Below are positions 42,818 through 51,685 of a stretch of DNA of 64,000 nt, piece by piece (the first letter of the stretch is position 1; every line of letters starts with the position of its first letter). The DNA lies in assembly GCF_017254915.1 (NCBI RefSeq), contig NZ_JAFKCT010000001.1, forward strand, positions 558,001 to 622,000, read 5' to 3'. The position numbers and the translations under genes were made by a program. The stretch comes from Algoriphagus oliviformis. GTDB lineage: Bacteria; Bacteroidota; Bacteroidia; Cytophagales; Cyclobacteriaceae. A model generated the notes under the pieces. The model was not told the DNA's origin, did not search any database, and worked only from the letters and a program-made list of their open reading frames with translations.

Positions 42818-43942
42818 ATGACCAAAAGAATCCTTCCTGCCCTGGCCTTTTCAGCGCTGTTAGTTGCAGGGGCCTGTACACAAAAGAGCCAAGAAAAGGC
42901 CGAACCCGAACTGATCCCAGCGCTTCAAAGCCCCTATAAGACCCTCGCCTTGTCCAATGCCAACGGCATGAAAATCCAAGTGACCTCGCTCGGGGCGCGC
43001 GTGATGAACCTTTGGGTGCCGGATAAGGCTGGCAATTCACTGGACGTCGTCCTGGGTTTTGACACGCCGGAGGAATACCTGGCTTCCGCGGAGCCGTTTT
43101 TCGGCACTGCCATCGGGAGATACGGCAACCGGATTGCCAAAGGGAAATTTGACCTGAATGGCAAGACCTATTCCCTGCCGATCAACAACGGCCAAAACAC
43201 ATTGCATGGAGGCCCGGGCGGCTTTCACAATGTCAACTGGACGGTCGTGGAGTCCGACGATTCACACATTGTCTTCCAGTACGTCTCCAAAGACGGAGAA
43301 GAGGGCTTTCCGGGAAATCTGTCGGTGATAATGACCTATTTCCTGACCGCGGAAAATGAATTCAAAATCACCTATGAGGCCGAGACGGATCAGGCCACGC
43401 CGGTGAATCTGACCCATCACTCCTTTTTCAACCTGAATGGCGAGGGAGTGGGCGATGTCCTAGATCACGAGCTTCAGCTCGTCGCAAGCAAATTCACTCC
43501 CGTGGATAGCACCTTGATTCCTTTAGGAACGAACGATCCGGTGGCTGGCACACCGATGGATTTCAAGTCTGCCAAAGCTATTGGTCGGGATATCTCCCAA
43601 GTTACAGAGCAATTAAAGTTCGGAGGCGGATATGACCACAACTGGGTGTTGGACAAAAAAAAGGAGGGTGAGTTGGAGCTTGCTGCGACGGTTTTCGCTC
43701 CACAGACAGGCATAGGAATGGAAGTCTGGACGACCGAACCGGGGATTCAGTTTTACTCGGGCAATTTCCTCGATGGATCTATCAAGGGAAAGGGTGGGAA
43801 ACCATATAACCACCGTGCTGCTTTTTGCCTGGAAACGCAGCATTTTCCTGACTCCCCGAACCAACCAGCTTTCCCGTCGACTATTTTGCAGCCTGGAGAG
43901 AAATATACCCAAACCTGTGTTTACAAGTTTTTGGTGAAATAG
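42818..43942 (+). CDS. galM: Aldose 1-epimerase (mutarotase), lipoprotein form
   Basis: 374 aa. A signal peptide ends in the lipobox VAGAC, so the enzyme is exported and lipid-anchored. GalM motifs are ARYGNRIAKGKFDLNGK-like (seen as GRYGNRIAKGKFDLNG), NTLHGGPGGFH, THHSFFNLNGEG (catalytic His) and the C-terminal CLETQHFPDSPN (catalytic Glu). It interconverts sugar anomers released by the neighbouring GH43 enzymes. A palindromic hairpin follows the stop. Confidence 0.93.
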   Translation: MTKRILPALAFSALLVAGACTQKSQEKAEPELIPALQSPYKTLALSNANGMKIQVTSLGARVMNLWVPDKAGNSLDVVLGFDTPEEYLASAEPFFGTAIGRYGNRIAKGKFDLNGKTYSLPINNGQNTLHGGPGGFHNVNWTVVESDDSHIVFQYVSKDGEEGFPGNLSVIMTYFLTAENEFKITYEAETDQATPVNLTHHSFFNLNGEGVGDVLDHELQLVASKFTPVDSTLIPLGTNDPVAGTPMDFKSAKAIGRDISQVTEQLKFGGGYDHNWVLDKKKEGELELAATVFAPQTGIGMEVWTTEPGIQFYSGNFLDGSIKGKGGKPYNHRAAFCLETQHFPDSPNQPAFPSTILQPGEKYTQTCVYKFLVK

Positions 43943-43963
43943 GCGTTCAAAATGACAGTTCTA

Positions 43964-43996
43964 AGACCTGCCAGGCTTTCAATACCTGGCAGGTCT
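43964..43996. repeat. Palindromic repeat / terminator after galM
   Basis: Perfect 12-bp arms AGACCTGCCAGG and CCTGGCAGGTCT around a 9-nt loop. It lies 22 bp after the galM stop and could be a terminator; the same kind of palindrome is dispersed in many Bacteroidota genomes, as far as I recall. Confidence 0.65.
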
Positions 43997-44117
43997 CTAT
44001 TATTTCAGCCAAACCGTTTATTGTGGATAAGTGGCTCCAGGATTTCGTCTTTTCTGTTTTCCAGGGAACTGTGGGTTTCTGGAAATCAAATGTTTATATT
44101 TTGGGAAACCCAAAACT

Positions 44118-45443
44118 ATGAAACCTACGATTTTTCTTTTTTTGAGCCTGTTTCTTGCTTTTCCCGCCAAGTCTCAGATGTCGCAACAGCAAAGGGATAG
44201 CCTCAATACACTCACCCAAGCCGACCACCAGCTGATGCTGGAGAGATTGGGCATCGATGCCCTTCGCGCCGGCCCCTCCGGCAACCCCCAGGCGCCCAAT
44301 GCCGCCAATGCAGACGAGAGCAAAGTGCGGCTGGAAAACATGCCCGAACCGTTGGTTTTTGAAAGTGGAAAACCCGTCAAAAATGCGAAGGATTGGGAGA
44401 AGCGGAAGAGGGAGCTGTTCGAGCTTTTTGACGAAGAAATGTACGGGAGAACTCCAGAAAACCTTCCATCCGTGAAATGGGAGCTGGTTTGGGAGAAAGA
44501 CAGCCTGATTGGCGGAGTCTTGGCCACCTACAAAAAGATGAAAGGAATTGTGGATAACTCTTCGTTTCCGCGCATTTCCGTCGCGATTGACTTCGACTAC
44601 GCCGTTCCCAAAAATGTGGATAAGTCCGTTCCAGTGGTGATGGAGTTTGGCTGGATCTGGCCGGCAGGAATGCAAAGACCGTCTACTCCTCCGGAGCCTA
44701 CTTGGCAGGAACAGGTACTTGCCGCCGGTTGGGGATTTGGCGTGATCATCCCCACGAGCTATCAAGCAGACAACGGTGCAGGCTTGCGCTCGGGAATCAT
44801 CGGGCTGGTCAACCAGGGCGAGCCGAGAAAACTGGACGACTGGGGTACGCTGAAGGCTTGGGGCTGGGGAGCCAGCCGGGCTTTGGATTTGCTGGAAAAG
44901 GACCCCAAAGTCGATGCGAAGAAGGTCGTGATCGAGGGCTTGTCCCGATATGGAAAGGCCGCTTTGGTGACGCTCGCCTATGATCCGCGCTTTGCCGTGG
45001 GGCTGATCGGTTCATCCGGTGCCGGTGGGGCCAAGCTGCTGCACCGGGTTTTTGGGGAGCAGATCGAAAACCTCGCTTCCTCCGGGGAGTACCATTGGTT
45101 TGCTCCAAACTTCATCAACTATGCCGGGCCGCTGGATCAGGACGACCTGCCTGTGGATGCGCATGAGCTGATCGCGCTCTGTGCGCCTAGGCCGATGTTT
45201 ATTTCCGTGGGTTCTCCCACCGTGGAGGGGCAGTGGATTGACGGCAAGGGGATGTTTGACGCGGCTGTGCTGGCTGGGCCGGTTTATGACTTGTTGGGCA
45301 AAAAGCCGCTGTCTGTCACCGAGTTTCCGCCTATCCAAACTTTGGTGGAGGGGGATTTGGCGTTTCGTCAGCACGAAGGCGGTCATACCGTTGGCCCAAA
45401 TTGGCCTTATTTCATCGAGTGGGCGAATCGGTATCTGGACTAG
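44118..45443 (+). CDS. Secreted alpha/beta hydrolase, CE15-type (glucuronoyl esterase-like)
   Basis: 441 aa with a signal peptide from ATG 44118. The nucleophile motif VIEGLSRYGKAAL fits the G-x-SR-x-GK signature of CE15, which cuts the ester between 4-O-methyl-glucuronic acid of xylan and lignin. The Cys of the fungal GCSR is replaced by Leu, as is common in bacterial members. C-terminal HEGGHTVGPNW supplies the catalytic His. Together with two GH43 enzymes and a mutarotase it points to glucuronoarabinoxylan use. Confidence 0.9.
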   Translation: MKPTIFLFLSLFLAFPAKSQMSQQQRDSLNTLTQADHQLMLERLGIDALRAGPSGNPQAPNAANADESKVRLENMPEPLVFESGKPVKNAKDWEKRKRELFELFDEEMYGRTPENLPSVKWELVWEKDSLIGGVLATYKKMKGIVDNSSFPRISVAIDFDYAVPKNVDKSVPVVMEFGWIWPAGMQRPSTPPEPTWQEQVLAAGWGFGVIIPTSYQADNGAGLRSGIIGLVNQGEPRKLDDWGTLKAWGWGASRALDLLEKDPKVDAKKVVIEGLSRYGKAALVTLAYDPRFAVGLIGSSGAGGAKLLHRVFGEQIENLASSGEYHWFAPNFINYAGPLDQDDLPVDAHELIALCAPRPMFISVGSPTVEGQWIDGKGMFDAAVLAGPVYDLLGKKPLSVTEFPPIQTLVEGDLAFRQHEGGHTVGPNWPYFIEWANRYLD

Positions 45444-45479
45444 GACAGTTACAGAAAATTCCGGAAGTGAGTTTATCTT

Positions 45480-45830
45480 TCACAGCAAGCCTTCTTTTTT
45501 CAAAATTTGAATTAGATCTTTTTTCAAAAAAGGAAGGATGTCCTTGCACACTTTCCATACGGACAGTAGATCAATTCCAAAATAGTCATGTACGAGCTTA
45601 TCTCTCATTCCTGCGATTTTCCGCCACTCGATGTGCGGATGTCTAGATCTGAAGTTCTGATCTAGCTTCTTCGTCGCTTCACCAATAATTTGAAGATTTC
45701 TTATGACTGCATCCTGAACCAAGAAATTGTTGTTGAAACTATTCTCATTTTCAATTGTCTCAAGATAGGAGTGGATTCTGTCGATAGAATTTAGGATATG
45801 CAGAAGAAAAATGCGAGGCTGCTTTTCCAT
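45480..45830 (-). CDS. HepT-like HEPN ribonuclease toxin (HEPN/MNT pair 2)
   Basis: 116 aa (DUF86/HepT). AGMRDKLVHDYFGID carries the RxxxxHxY catalytic motif of HepT-type ribonucleases. It is in one operon with the MNT protein, whose stop overlaps this start (TGATG). The AT-rich composition differs from flanking genes, suggesting horizontal gain. It is unrelated in sequence to the HI0074-type HEPN at 33064. Confidence 0.92.
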   Translation of the reverse strand: MEKQPRIFLLHILNSIDRIHSYLETIENENSFNNNFLVQDAVIRNLQIIGEATKKLDQNFRSRHPHIEWRKIAGMRDKLVHDYFGIDLLSVWKVCKDILPFLKKDLIQILKKEGLL

Positions 45831-46111
45831 CAGATCAGCGATATCAAATCCTTTTGCACAAAGCCACCTATCAATGGAGAAAGAGACTTTGTGGTAATCA
45901 GCTCTACTTTGCGATTCAGAGAATCCGATAGATCCTGTTCTATACCGATCAGCTCTAAAAGGTTCGGACTTTCCTCAAATTCGATTAACAAATCTATATC
46001 ACTGGCAGCCTTCTCCTCATTCCTGGAATAGGATCCAAAAACCCCCAAGCTTCGCAACTTATAAGGCCTTAGTGTTTTGAGAATGATGTTCTTTTCAGAA
46101 ATCGAAAGCAT
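45830..46111 (-). CDS. MntA-like nucleotidyltransferase antitoxin (HEPN/MNT pair 2)
   Basis: 93 aa from ATG 46111. GVFGSYSRNEEKAASDIDLL gives GSx10DxD, the MNT signature. MntA proteins poly- or mono-AMPylate the HepT tyrosine to switch it off; the HepT partner here keeps that tyrosine (the Y of RDKLVHDY). It precedes the toxin gene, the reverse of pair 1. Confidence 0.92.
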   Translation of the reverse strand: MLSISEKNIILKTLRPYKLRSLGVFGSYSRNEEKAASDIDLLIEFEESPNLLELIGIEQDLSDSLNRKVELITTKSLSPLIGGFVQKDLISLI

Positions 46112-46140
46112 ACTGAAAGTTAACCAACTATTCCAAAACG

Positions 46141-46168
46141 AAAAAGTCCCGCTTCGGCGGGACTTTTC
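46141..46168 (-). terminator. Terminator after the M28 peptidase gene
   Basis: AAAAGTCCCGC-ttcg-GCGGGACTTTT forms an 11-bp stem with A and T runs, 23 bp after the peptidase stop on the minus strand. Confidence 0.8.
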
Positions 46169-46190
46169 AATATTGCGAATGGAGATTGGC

Positions 46191-47735
46191 TTAGTCCAAG
46201 CCGCCCTTTCTGTTTGGAGAGCGGGGTGTTGGCCAAGAGGTTGGCTCGCCGCTGCGGAAGTCAAGCGGCACCCGTACTTCGCGGGATACCAAGTTTTCCT
46301 CCTCGCAAGCCATGTAGACCATGATTGCAGCTAAGATGGCGTTGTTTTTCACGTCCTCGAATACCACCTTGTCGTAGGTGTCCATGTTGGTGTGCCAAGT
46401 CTGGGTGCCGTAGTCCCAGCTCAGGGAGCTTAGGTTGAAGGCCGGTACGCCAGCTGCCACGAAGGAAGCATAGTCAGAACCTCCGCCGCCGGGATTGCCT
46501 GGGAAGGAAGTCTCGATGTCTTTGGTGATTTCACGAGGTACTTTGTTCATCCAGCGACCGAGGTACTCGTAGCTGTCCACAAAGCCCTGACCGGACAGGT
46601 TGGCTACGCGGCCGGTGCCGTTGTCTTGATTGAAAAGCACTTGGATTTTCTCCATCATTTCGGGATGGTCTTCCACGAAAGCACGGGAACCGTTCAGACC
46701 TTGCTCCTCAGAGCCCCAGTGGCCGACGAGGATGGTTCTTTTTGGGTTTGGATACACCTTCTTCAGGATGCGCATCACTTCCATCATGAGGATGGTACCG
46801 GTACCGTTGTCAGTCGCGCCGGTGCCGCCGTCCCAAGAGTCAAAGTGGGCAGAAAGCATCACGTATTCCTCAGGTTTTTCGGTGCCTTTGATCTGAGCGA
46901 TGGTGTTTTGGGTAGGTTGTACGCCAGTCTCTTTGGACTGCGCGTTCAGGTGGATTTGCGGCTTTTTGCCACTTTCCGCCAAGCGGAAAAGCATGCCATA
47001 GTCCTCTAGGGACAGGTCGATGGTAGGGACTTTCTTGGTCGCTGCGGAGAAGATTTTGTTTGCCCCAAAAGCTCTGGACCAGTAGGAAGTGATCACACCG
47101 GCCGCACCGGCATTTTCGAGTGCTACCGGGAGAGAGCTGCGGTTTTTGCCCGTCTTTTGGGTCCTTTCCATCCAGGCTCTTTCCAGTGCGGTGCGTTCTT
47201 CTTTCATCGCTTCGAAAGAAGATTCGGTGGCCCATTTTTCCCAGTTGTAGTCAGGACGGCCAGTCAGCTGGGGAGCGGAGATCATGACATACTTGCCCTT
47301 CACGGAAGGAAGCCATTTTTGGAAAGCCAAAGAGTCCGAAAACTCAGGAAGGACGACCACTTCGCCGGTCACGCCGCCTTTTGGCGAAGCCGGGCTCCAA
47401 GCCAGCTGCATGCCGGAAAGCGAGCGAGTCCAAGGAGCGACCATGTCGATGTGGGTGATGCCACGCTCCCAGCCTCTCCATTCGCCCCACTTTTCGTTGT
47501 GCGCCTCGATGCCCCAGGTGCCGTACTGCTGCACAGCCCAGTCGTGGGCCTTTTGCATTTGGGGAGAGCCGACCAGTCTCGGGCCGATGCCGTCCAGTAG
47601 TTCGTGGGCCAAAGTCTCCAGTTGGGAATTGTCGTTGGCTTCTTTGATGATGGCGTCGATTACCTCATTTTGGGCCTGGACTCTGCCGGCAAGCAAAAGC
47701 ATGAGCGCCGAGCCATAGAGTAAGATTTTTTTCAT
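46191..47735 (-). CDS. Secreted M28 family zinc peptidase
   Basis: 514 aa with a signal peptide (cleavage near VQAQ). M28 metal ligands are visible: SAHFDSWDGGTGATDNGTG (His, Asp), GSEEQGLNGS (Glu pair), FNQDNGTGRV (Asp) and TWHTNMDTYDK (His). A PA-like insertion lies in the N-terminal half. It resembles carboxypeptidase Q/aminopeptidases that trim peptides outside the cytoplasm. It has a good Bacteroidota promoter and a terminator of its own. Confidence 0.93.
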   Translation of the reverse strand: MKKILLYGSALMLLLAGRVQAQNEVIDAIIKEANDNSQLETLAHELLDGIGPRLVGSPQMQKAHDWAVQQYGTWGIEAHNEKWGEWRGWERGITHIDMVAPWTRSLSGMQLAWSPASPKGGVTGEVVVLPEFSDSLAFQKWLPSVKGKYVMISAPQLTGRPDYNWEKWATESSFEAMKEERTALERAWMERTQKTGKNRSSLPVALENAGAAGVITSYWSRAFGANKIFSAATKKVPTIDLSLEDYGMLFRLAESGKKPQIHLNAQSKETGVQPTQNTIAQIKGTEKPEEYVMLSAHFDSWDGGTGATDNGTGTILMMEVMRILKKVYPNPKRTILVGHWGSEEQGLNGSRAFVEDHPEMMEKIQVLFNQDNGTGRVANLSGQGFVDSYEYLGRWMNKVPREITKDIETSFPGNPGGGGSDYASFVAAGVPAFNLSSLSWDYGTQTWHTNMDTYDKVVFEDVKNNAILAAIMVYMACEEENLVSREVRVPLDFRSGEPTSWPTPRSPNRKGGLD

Positions 47736-47748
47736 AGTAGTTCAGTTT

Positions 47749-47779
47749 GAAAGATAAAATTAGGACAGTCGCGACCAAA
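47749..47779 (-). promoter_or_regulatory. Promoter of the M28 peptidase gene
   Basis: On the minus strand TTTG (47779-47776), 19 bp, then TATCTTTC (47756-47749). This is one base off the TAnnTTTG -7 consensus and has the exact -33 spacing. The ATG is 14 bp downstream. Confidence 0.7.
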
Positions 47780-47817
47780 TCCGTAACCGCTGGTGGAGAA
47801 ATGGGGCATTCCGCCTT

Positions 47818-48393
47818 TCAAATGGCCTTGATCACCTTGCAGGGATTGCCAAAGGCCAGCACGTCGTCTGGGATGTCCTTGGTGACGACAGATCCCGCGC
47901 CGATGGTGACGTTGTTGCCAATCGTCACGCCGGGGCAGATGACTGCGTTGCCGCCGATCCAAACGTTGTCGCCGATGATGACGGGCTTGGAGGAGGTGTG
48001 AAAGCGGGTGGTGTTGCCGTCGTGGTAGATGCGCTCGGAAGCCTTCAGCGGATGAACGGCCGTGTAGATCTGCACGTAAGGAGCGATGAGGCCATCCCGA
48101 CCGATTCGGATCAGGTTGTCATCCAAAAACATGCAGTTGATGTTGACAAAGGTGTTTTCGCCGATCTCGATGTTTTTGCCAAAGTCGCAGAAGAACGGCG
48201 ATTCGATCCACACGCCGGCTCCTTTTTTGCCCAGAAGTTCTGTCATAATCCGCTCGCGGTTTTCACGGTCGCTGCTGTCGGAACTGTTGTATTCTTGGGT
48301 CAGCCGACGGGCTTGGTGGTAAAGTTTCAAAAGTTCGGGATCGCGGGTGTCGTAGATTTCCCCGGCGAGCATTTTTTCGAGGTTGGTTTTCAT
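47818..48393 (-). CDS. Sugar O-acetyltransferase (maltose/galactoside acetyltransferase family)
   Basis: 191 aa from ATG 48393 (a start five codons upstream is also possible). An N-terminal Mac domain (KTNLEKMLAGEIYDTRDPEL) is followed by a left-handed beta-helix of hexapeptide repeats, with the active-site His in YTAVHPL and GNAVICPGVTIGNNVTIGAG near the C-terminus. It moves acetyl from acetyl-CoA to a sugar; the physiological acceptor is unknown. Confidence 0.93.
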   Translation of the reverse strand: MKTNLEKMLAGEIYDTRDPELLKLYHQARRLTQEYNSSDSSDRENRERIMTELLGKKGAGVWIESPFFCDFGKNIEIGENTFVNINCMFLDDNLIRIGRDGLIAPYVQIYTAVHPLKASERIYHDGNTTRFHTSSKPVIIGDNVWIGGNAVICPGVTIGNNVTIGAGSVVTKDIPDDVLAFGNPCKVIKAI

Positions 48394-48442
48394 TCTTTTT
48401 TCAACCATTAAGGCATTGGGAAAATTGAGGGCTAATGGCTTT

Positions 48443-48637
48443 TTACTTTCTTTTTCTCAAAGAGTCCAAATCGAGACCCAGATCAATCGTGCCCTTCATC
48501 GTAATGAGTCTTTTTCGCTTGGTAGCGGCAACCAAATTTTCGAGCGCAAGAATGACAGCCTTTCTTTTCGTCTCAGCACCTGTGATTTTAATGACCTCGG
48601 AAAGTAACACCTCAGGAATATCAATCGTGGTTCTCAT
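48443..48637 (-). CDS. VapB-family antitoxin without a VapC partner
   Basis: 64 aa from ATG 48637. MRTTIDIPEVLLSEVIKITG, then TKRKAVILALENLVA and the C-terminal GTIDLGLDLDSLRK, are the hallmarks of type II VapB (DUF2191) antitoxins. VapC normally follows within a few bases. Here the acetyltransferase begins 50 bp downstream on the same strand and no PIN-domain gene is present, so VapB is solitary. Confidence 0.85.
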   Translation of the reverse strand: MRTTIDIPEVLLSEVIKITGAETKRKAVILALENLVAATKRKRLITMKGTIDLGLDLDSLRKRK

Positions 48638-48804
48638 AGCTTTTTGTTTTAGATAACAAAAGGTACATATTCCAGACCTTAACAGAAAAACCAACCCTCC
48701 CTCCAAGCCCAACCCTGATTTTGCTCAGGAAAAGGCCGTTTTGCACCAGTCAGTCCAATTGCCCTTGGCTTTTGTGGGAGTTTTGGATTTACTTTAATGC
48801 CAGT

Positions 48805-49710
48805 ATGGAAAGTAGTAGAGACATGAGTGTACAAATGGAATCCAAGGCGTTTTTGCTGGAAGTATTGGGACGCAGCGCTGCGCAAAAATCCCTATCTTGG
48901 CTGCAAGGCCAAATGGAAAAGCTGGCGACAGAGCCCGTTCCAGCCAAGTTTTTCCTGGCTTTTTCCCAGGCTTCCCGACATTTCAAAAAGGAAGCTTTGG
49001 CACTCAGCGATGCTGACAAAGCCAAAGCCGCCTCGCTCGTGGAGGGCTTTGAACCGGCCTTTTGGAACGAGTTACAAGCTGCCCGCACGGTGCTGTTGCT
49101 AAGCTACCCACAGGAAAAAGCAAAGTGGCTGGAGGTAGTCAATCAGCTTTTTGAGACCGGCGATATGTACGAGCAGCAGGCCTTGTACGCTGCCCTGCCC
49201 CTGATGCCTTTCCCGGAGGATTTGCTCGCAAGGGCGATTGACGGCTGTCGGACCAACATGACCCTGATCTTTGACGCCATCGCGCTAAACAATCCTTTTC
49301 CTCCCCGCTATTTCCCCGAAGCCAACTGGAACCAGCTCGTGCTGAAGTCCATCTTCATGCAGCGCCCGCTCTACCGCATCCAAAAGCTGGATGAGCGCCG
49401 CAATCCCGCCTTGGCGGACATCGCCTCGGACTTTGCCCACGAGCGATGGGCTGCCGGCAGGCCGGTCATGCCGGAACTTTGGCGACTGGTCGTCCCCTAT
49501 CTCAACGACCGCTTTTTCGCAGACCTCAAGAAAGTGCTGAAATCTGACGACCAAATGGAAGTGGAGGCCGGGATTTTGGCGCTCTATCAGTGCCAATCCG
49601 AAGCTGCCAAACAGCTGCTCCAGTCCCGCTCCGAGGAAGTGATGGCCATCGAGTACGGAGAGATCACCTGGGAAAAGCTTGGCGCAGACTTTCAGGAAAA
49701 GCGCGCGTAG
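48805..49710 (+). CDS. eboA: EboA-domain protein
   Basis: 301 aa from ATG 48805; alternatives at 48823 or 48835 cannot be excluded. It is a soluble, all-helical repeat-like protein with no catalytic motif. It is recognised as EboA from its overall character and above all from being first in the EboA-F gene order. The family role is unknown beyond being required with the other Ebo proteins for metabolite export in cyanobacteria. Followed 70 bp later by eboB, with a -7 element in the gap. Confidence 0.85.
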   Translation: MESSRDMSVQMESKAFLLEVLGRSAAQKSLSWLQGQMEKLATEPVPAKFFLAFSQASRHFKKEALALSDADKAKAASLVEGFEPAFWNELQAARTVLLLSYPQEKAKWLEVVNQLFETGDMYEQQALYAALPLMPFPEDLLARAIDGCRTNMTLIFDAIALNNPFPPRYFPEANWNQLVLKSIFMQRPLYRIQKLDERRNPALADIASDFAHERWAAGRPVMPELWRLVVPYLNDRFFADLKKVLKSDDQMEVEAGILALYQCQSEAAKQLLQSRSEEVMAIEYGEITWEKLGADFQEKRA

Positions 49711-49751
49711 CACCACAGGACAGGCTAGCATAGCTGTCTTGGCAAATCCCT

Positions 49752-49759
49752 TAACTTTG
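49752..49759 (+). promoter_or_regulatory. Bacteroidota-type -7 element before eboB
   Basis: TAACTTTG matches TAnnTTTG and lies 21 bp before the eboB ATG. It may give eboB-E an extra promoter in addition to that of eboA. No TTG occurs at the -33 distance. Confidence 0.45.
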
Positions 49760-49780
49760 TAAATTCTAAATTCTGAGAAA

Positions 49781-50692
49781 ATGGAAATGTACATAGATCC
49801 CCATATCCACTTGGTGTCCCGCACCACGGACGATTACGAGGCGATGCGCAAAGCGGGCATCGTGGCGACCATTGAGCCGGCCTTTTGGCTGGGCCAGCCC
49901 CGTACCGAAGTGGGTTCCTTCAAAGATTACTTCAGCACCCTGGTTGGTTGGGAGCGATTCCGCGCCAGCCAGTTTGGCATTGTGCATTATTGCACCATGG
50001 GTTTGAACTCCAAGGAGGCTAACAACGTGGCTTTGGCAGAGCAGGTGATGGAGCTGTTGCCGCTTTATGCAGGAAAAGAAGGCGTGGTGGCCATCGGTGA
50101 GATCGGCTACGATGACCAGACGGAGGCCGAAGACCGATTCTACAGATTGCAATTGGAACTCGCCAAAGACGTGGAGCTGCCAGTACTTATCCACACGCCG
50201 CACCGCGATAAAAAGAAGGGCACAACCCGCTCCATGGATGTGGCCGATGAGCATGGCATGGATCCGGGATGGGTGGTCGTGGACCACAACAACGAAGAGA
50301 CGGTCAAGGAAGTGCTGGATCGCGGCTACTGGGCGGCGTTTACCATCTATCCGCATACCAAGATGGGCTCAGAGCGCATGGTGGAGATCGTGAAGCAATA
50401 CGGCCCGGAGCGCATCATTGTCAATTCCGCCGCGGACTGGGGGATTTCCGATCCCATTGCAGTGCCAAAGACCGCGAATCTCATGCGCAAAATGGGCATC
50501 CCAGAGGAGCACGTGCGCCTGACCACCTATCAAAACGCCCTCACCGTTTTCGGTCTGAGCGGCCAAATGGACGAGAATGACTGGCTGAATGCCGCTCCTA
50601 TCGACCAGACCAAGAAATTGGGAGGAAACTCCGTGTTGCGTGGCGGACAGGTGCCCCGAGTGGAAGGCCCTGCCGACCGTGTTGAAAACTGA
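49781..50692 (+). CDS. eboB: EboB, TatD-like metal-dependent hydrolase
   Basis: 303 aa TIM-barrel amidohydrolase-like protein. The N-terminal MYIDPHIHLVSRT carries the HxH metal ligands, VVAIGEIGYDD the conserved Glu, PVLIHTPHRDKKKG a His and IIVNSAADWGIS an Asp. Compared with TatD nucleases the barrel has the EboB-specific C-terminal extension. Its substrate in the Ebo pathway is unknown. eboC starts 3 bp after its stop. Confidence 0.9.
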   Translation: MEMYIDPHIHLVSRTTDDYEAMRKAGIVATIEPAFWLGQPRTEVGSFKDYFSTLVGWERFRASQFGIVHYCTMGLNSKEANNVALAEQVMELLPLYAGKEGVVAIGEIGYDDQTEAEDRFYRLQLELAKDVELPVLIHTPHRDKKKGTTRSMDVADEHGMDPGWVVVDHNNEETVKEVLDRGYWAAFTIYPHTKMGSERMVEIVKQYGPERIIVNSAADWGISDPIAVPKTANLMRKMGIPEEHVRLTTYQNALTVFGLSGQMDENDWLNAAPIDQTKKLGGNSVLRGGQVPRVEGPADRVEN

Positions 50693-50695
50693 TTC

Positions 50696-51610
50696 ATGGG
50701 AAAGAGCCGAGTTTTCGCTTACCTGCAACTGACCCGCCCTGCCAATGTAGTCACGGCGGTTGCGGATATCTGGGCCGGTTTTACCATAGGAGGTGGCTGG
50801 ATTTACTATTCGATTGTCCAGGACACTGGCGCTGACTATCCATGGCTGAAGTTTCTGTTTATTTCATTGAGTACAATCGGATTGTATGCGGGAGGAGTAG
50901 CCTTCAATGACGTGGCGGATGCTGAGCTGGATGCCATCGAGCGTCCCGAAAGACCCATTCCCAGTGGCAGAGCCTCTAAGTCAACAGCGACTTTCATGGC
51001 CGTAGCTCTCCTGGCAATCGGCATTTTATTCGCATTCATGGTTAATTGGATCTCCGGGATTTTGGCCATCGGAATCGGAGTTTGTGCGGTGGGGTATGAC
51101 TACTGGGGCAAGCACCAACAGATCCTTGGGCCTATCAATATGGGGCTCTGTCGTGCTTTAAACTTGCTTTTGGGAATCAGTGCAGTGCCGGGAGTGCTGG
51201 GGGATTATTGGCCGATTGGCTTGCTGCCACTGATTTATGTCGCTGCGATCACCATGATCAGCCGGGGGGAAGTGCATGGCAAAAACCGGAATGCACTCTA
51301 TGCGGGTGCCGCCATGTATGCATCCATTTTCGTAGCTATCATGTGTTTTTCCTTCATCGGAAGAGACCCCAATTGGCAAGTGGTTCCCTTTTTGGTTTTG
51401 TTGGGGTTGATGATTTTCCCGCCTTTGGTAAAAGCCATACGTACCCAAGAACCTAAATACATAGGCAAATCCGTAAAAGCTGCTGTCTTATCTCTGATCA
51501 TCGTGAATGCTTCTCTCGCAGCTGCGGCGCTTGGCTGGATCTTTGGTGCCATGGTAATGACCCTTCTTCCGGTTTCCCTTTGGTTAGCCAAAAAATTTGC
51601 CGTAACCTGA
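50696..51610 (+). CDS. eboC: EboC, UbiA-type prenyltransferase-like membrane protein
   Basis: 304 aa with about eight to nine membrane helices. The first Asp-rich motif NDVADAELDAIERPERPIPSG (near residue 71) is the UbiA NDxxDxxxD signature that binds Mg-prenyl diphosphate. As part of the Ebo set it may attach a lipid carrier to the exported compound. It abuts eboB by 3 bp and precedes eboD by 75 bp. Confidence 0.93.
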   Translation: MGKSRVFAYLQLTRPANVVTAVADIWAGFTIGGGWIYYSIVQDTGADYPWLKFLFISLSTIGLYAGGVAFNDVADAELDAIERPERPIPSGRASKSTATFMAVALLAIGILFAFMVNWISGILAIGIGVCAVGYDYWGKHQQILGPINMGLCRALNLLLGISAVPGVLGDYWPIGLLPLIYVAAITMISRGEVHGKNRNALYAGAAMYASIFVAIMCFSFIGRDPNWQVVPFLVLLGLMIFPPLVKAIRTQEPKYIGKSVKAAVLSLIIVNASLAAAALGWIFGAMVMTLLPVSLWLAKKFAVT

Positions 51611-51685
51611 GGCGGCAATAAACCAATTTCTTCCCAAAATTGTCTTCAAGACGGCAATTGCCCGAATTATCCTTTACGAATACCC

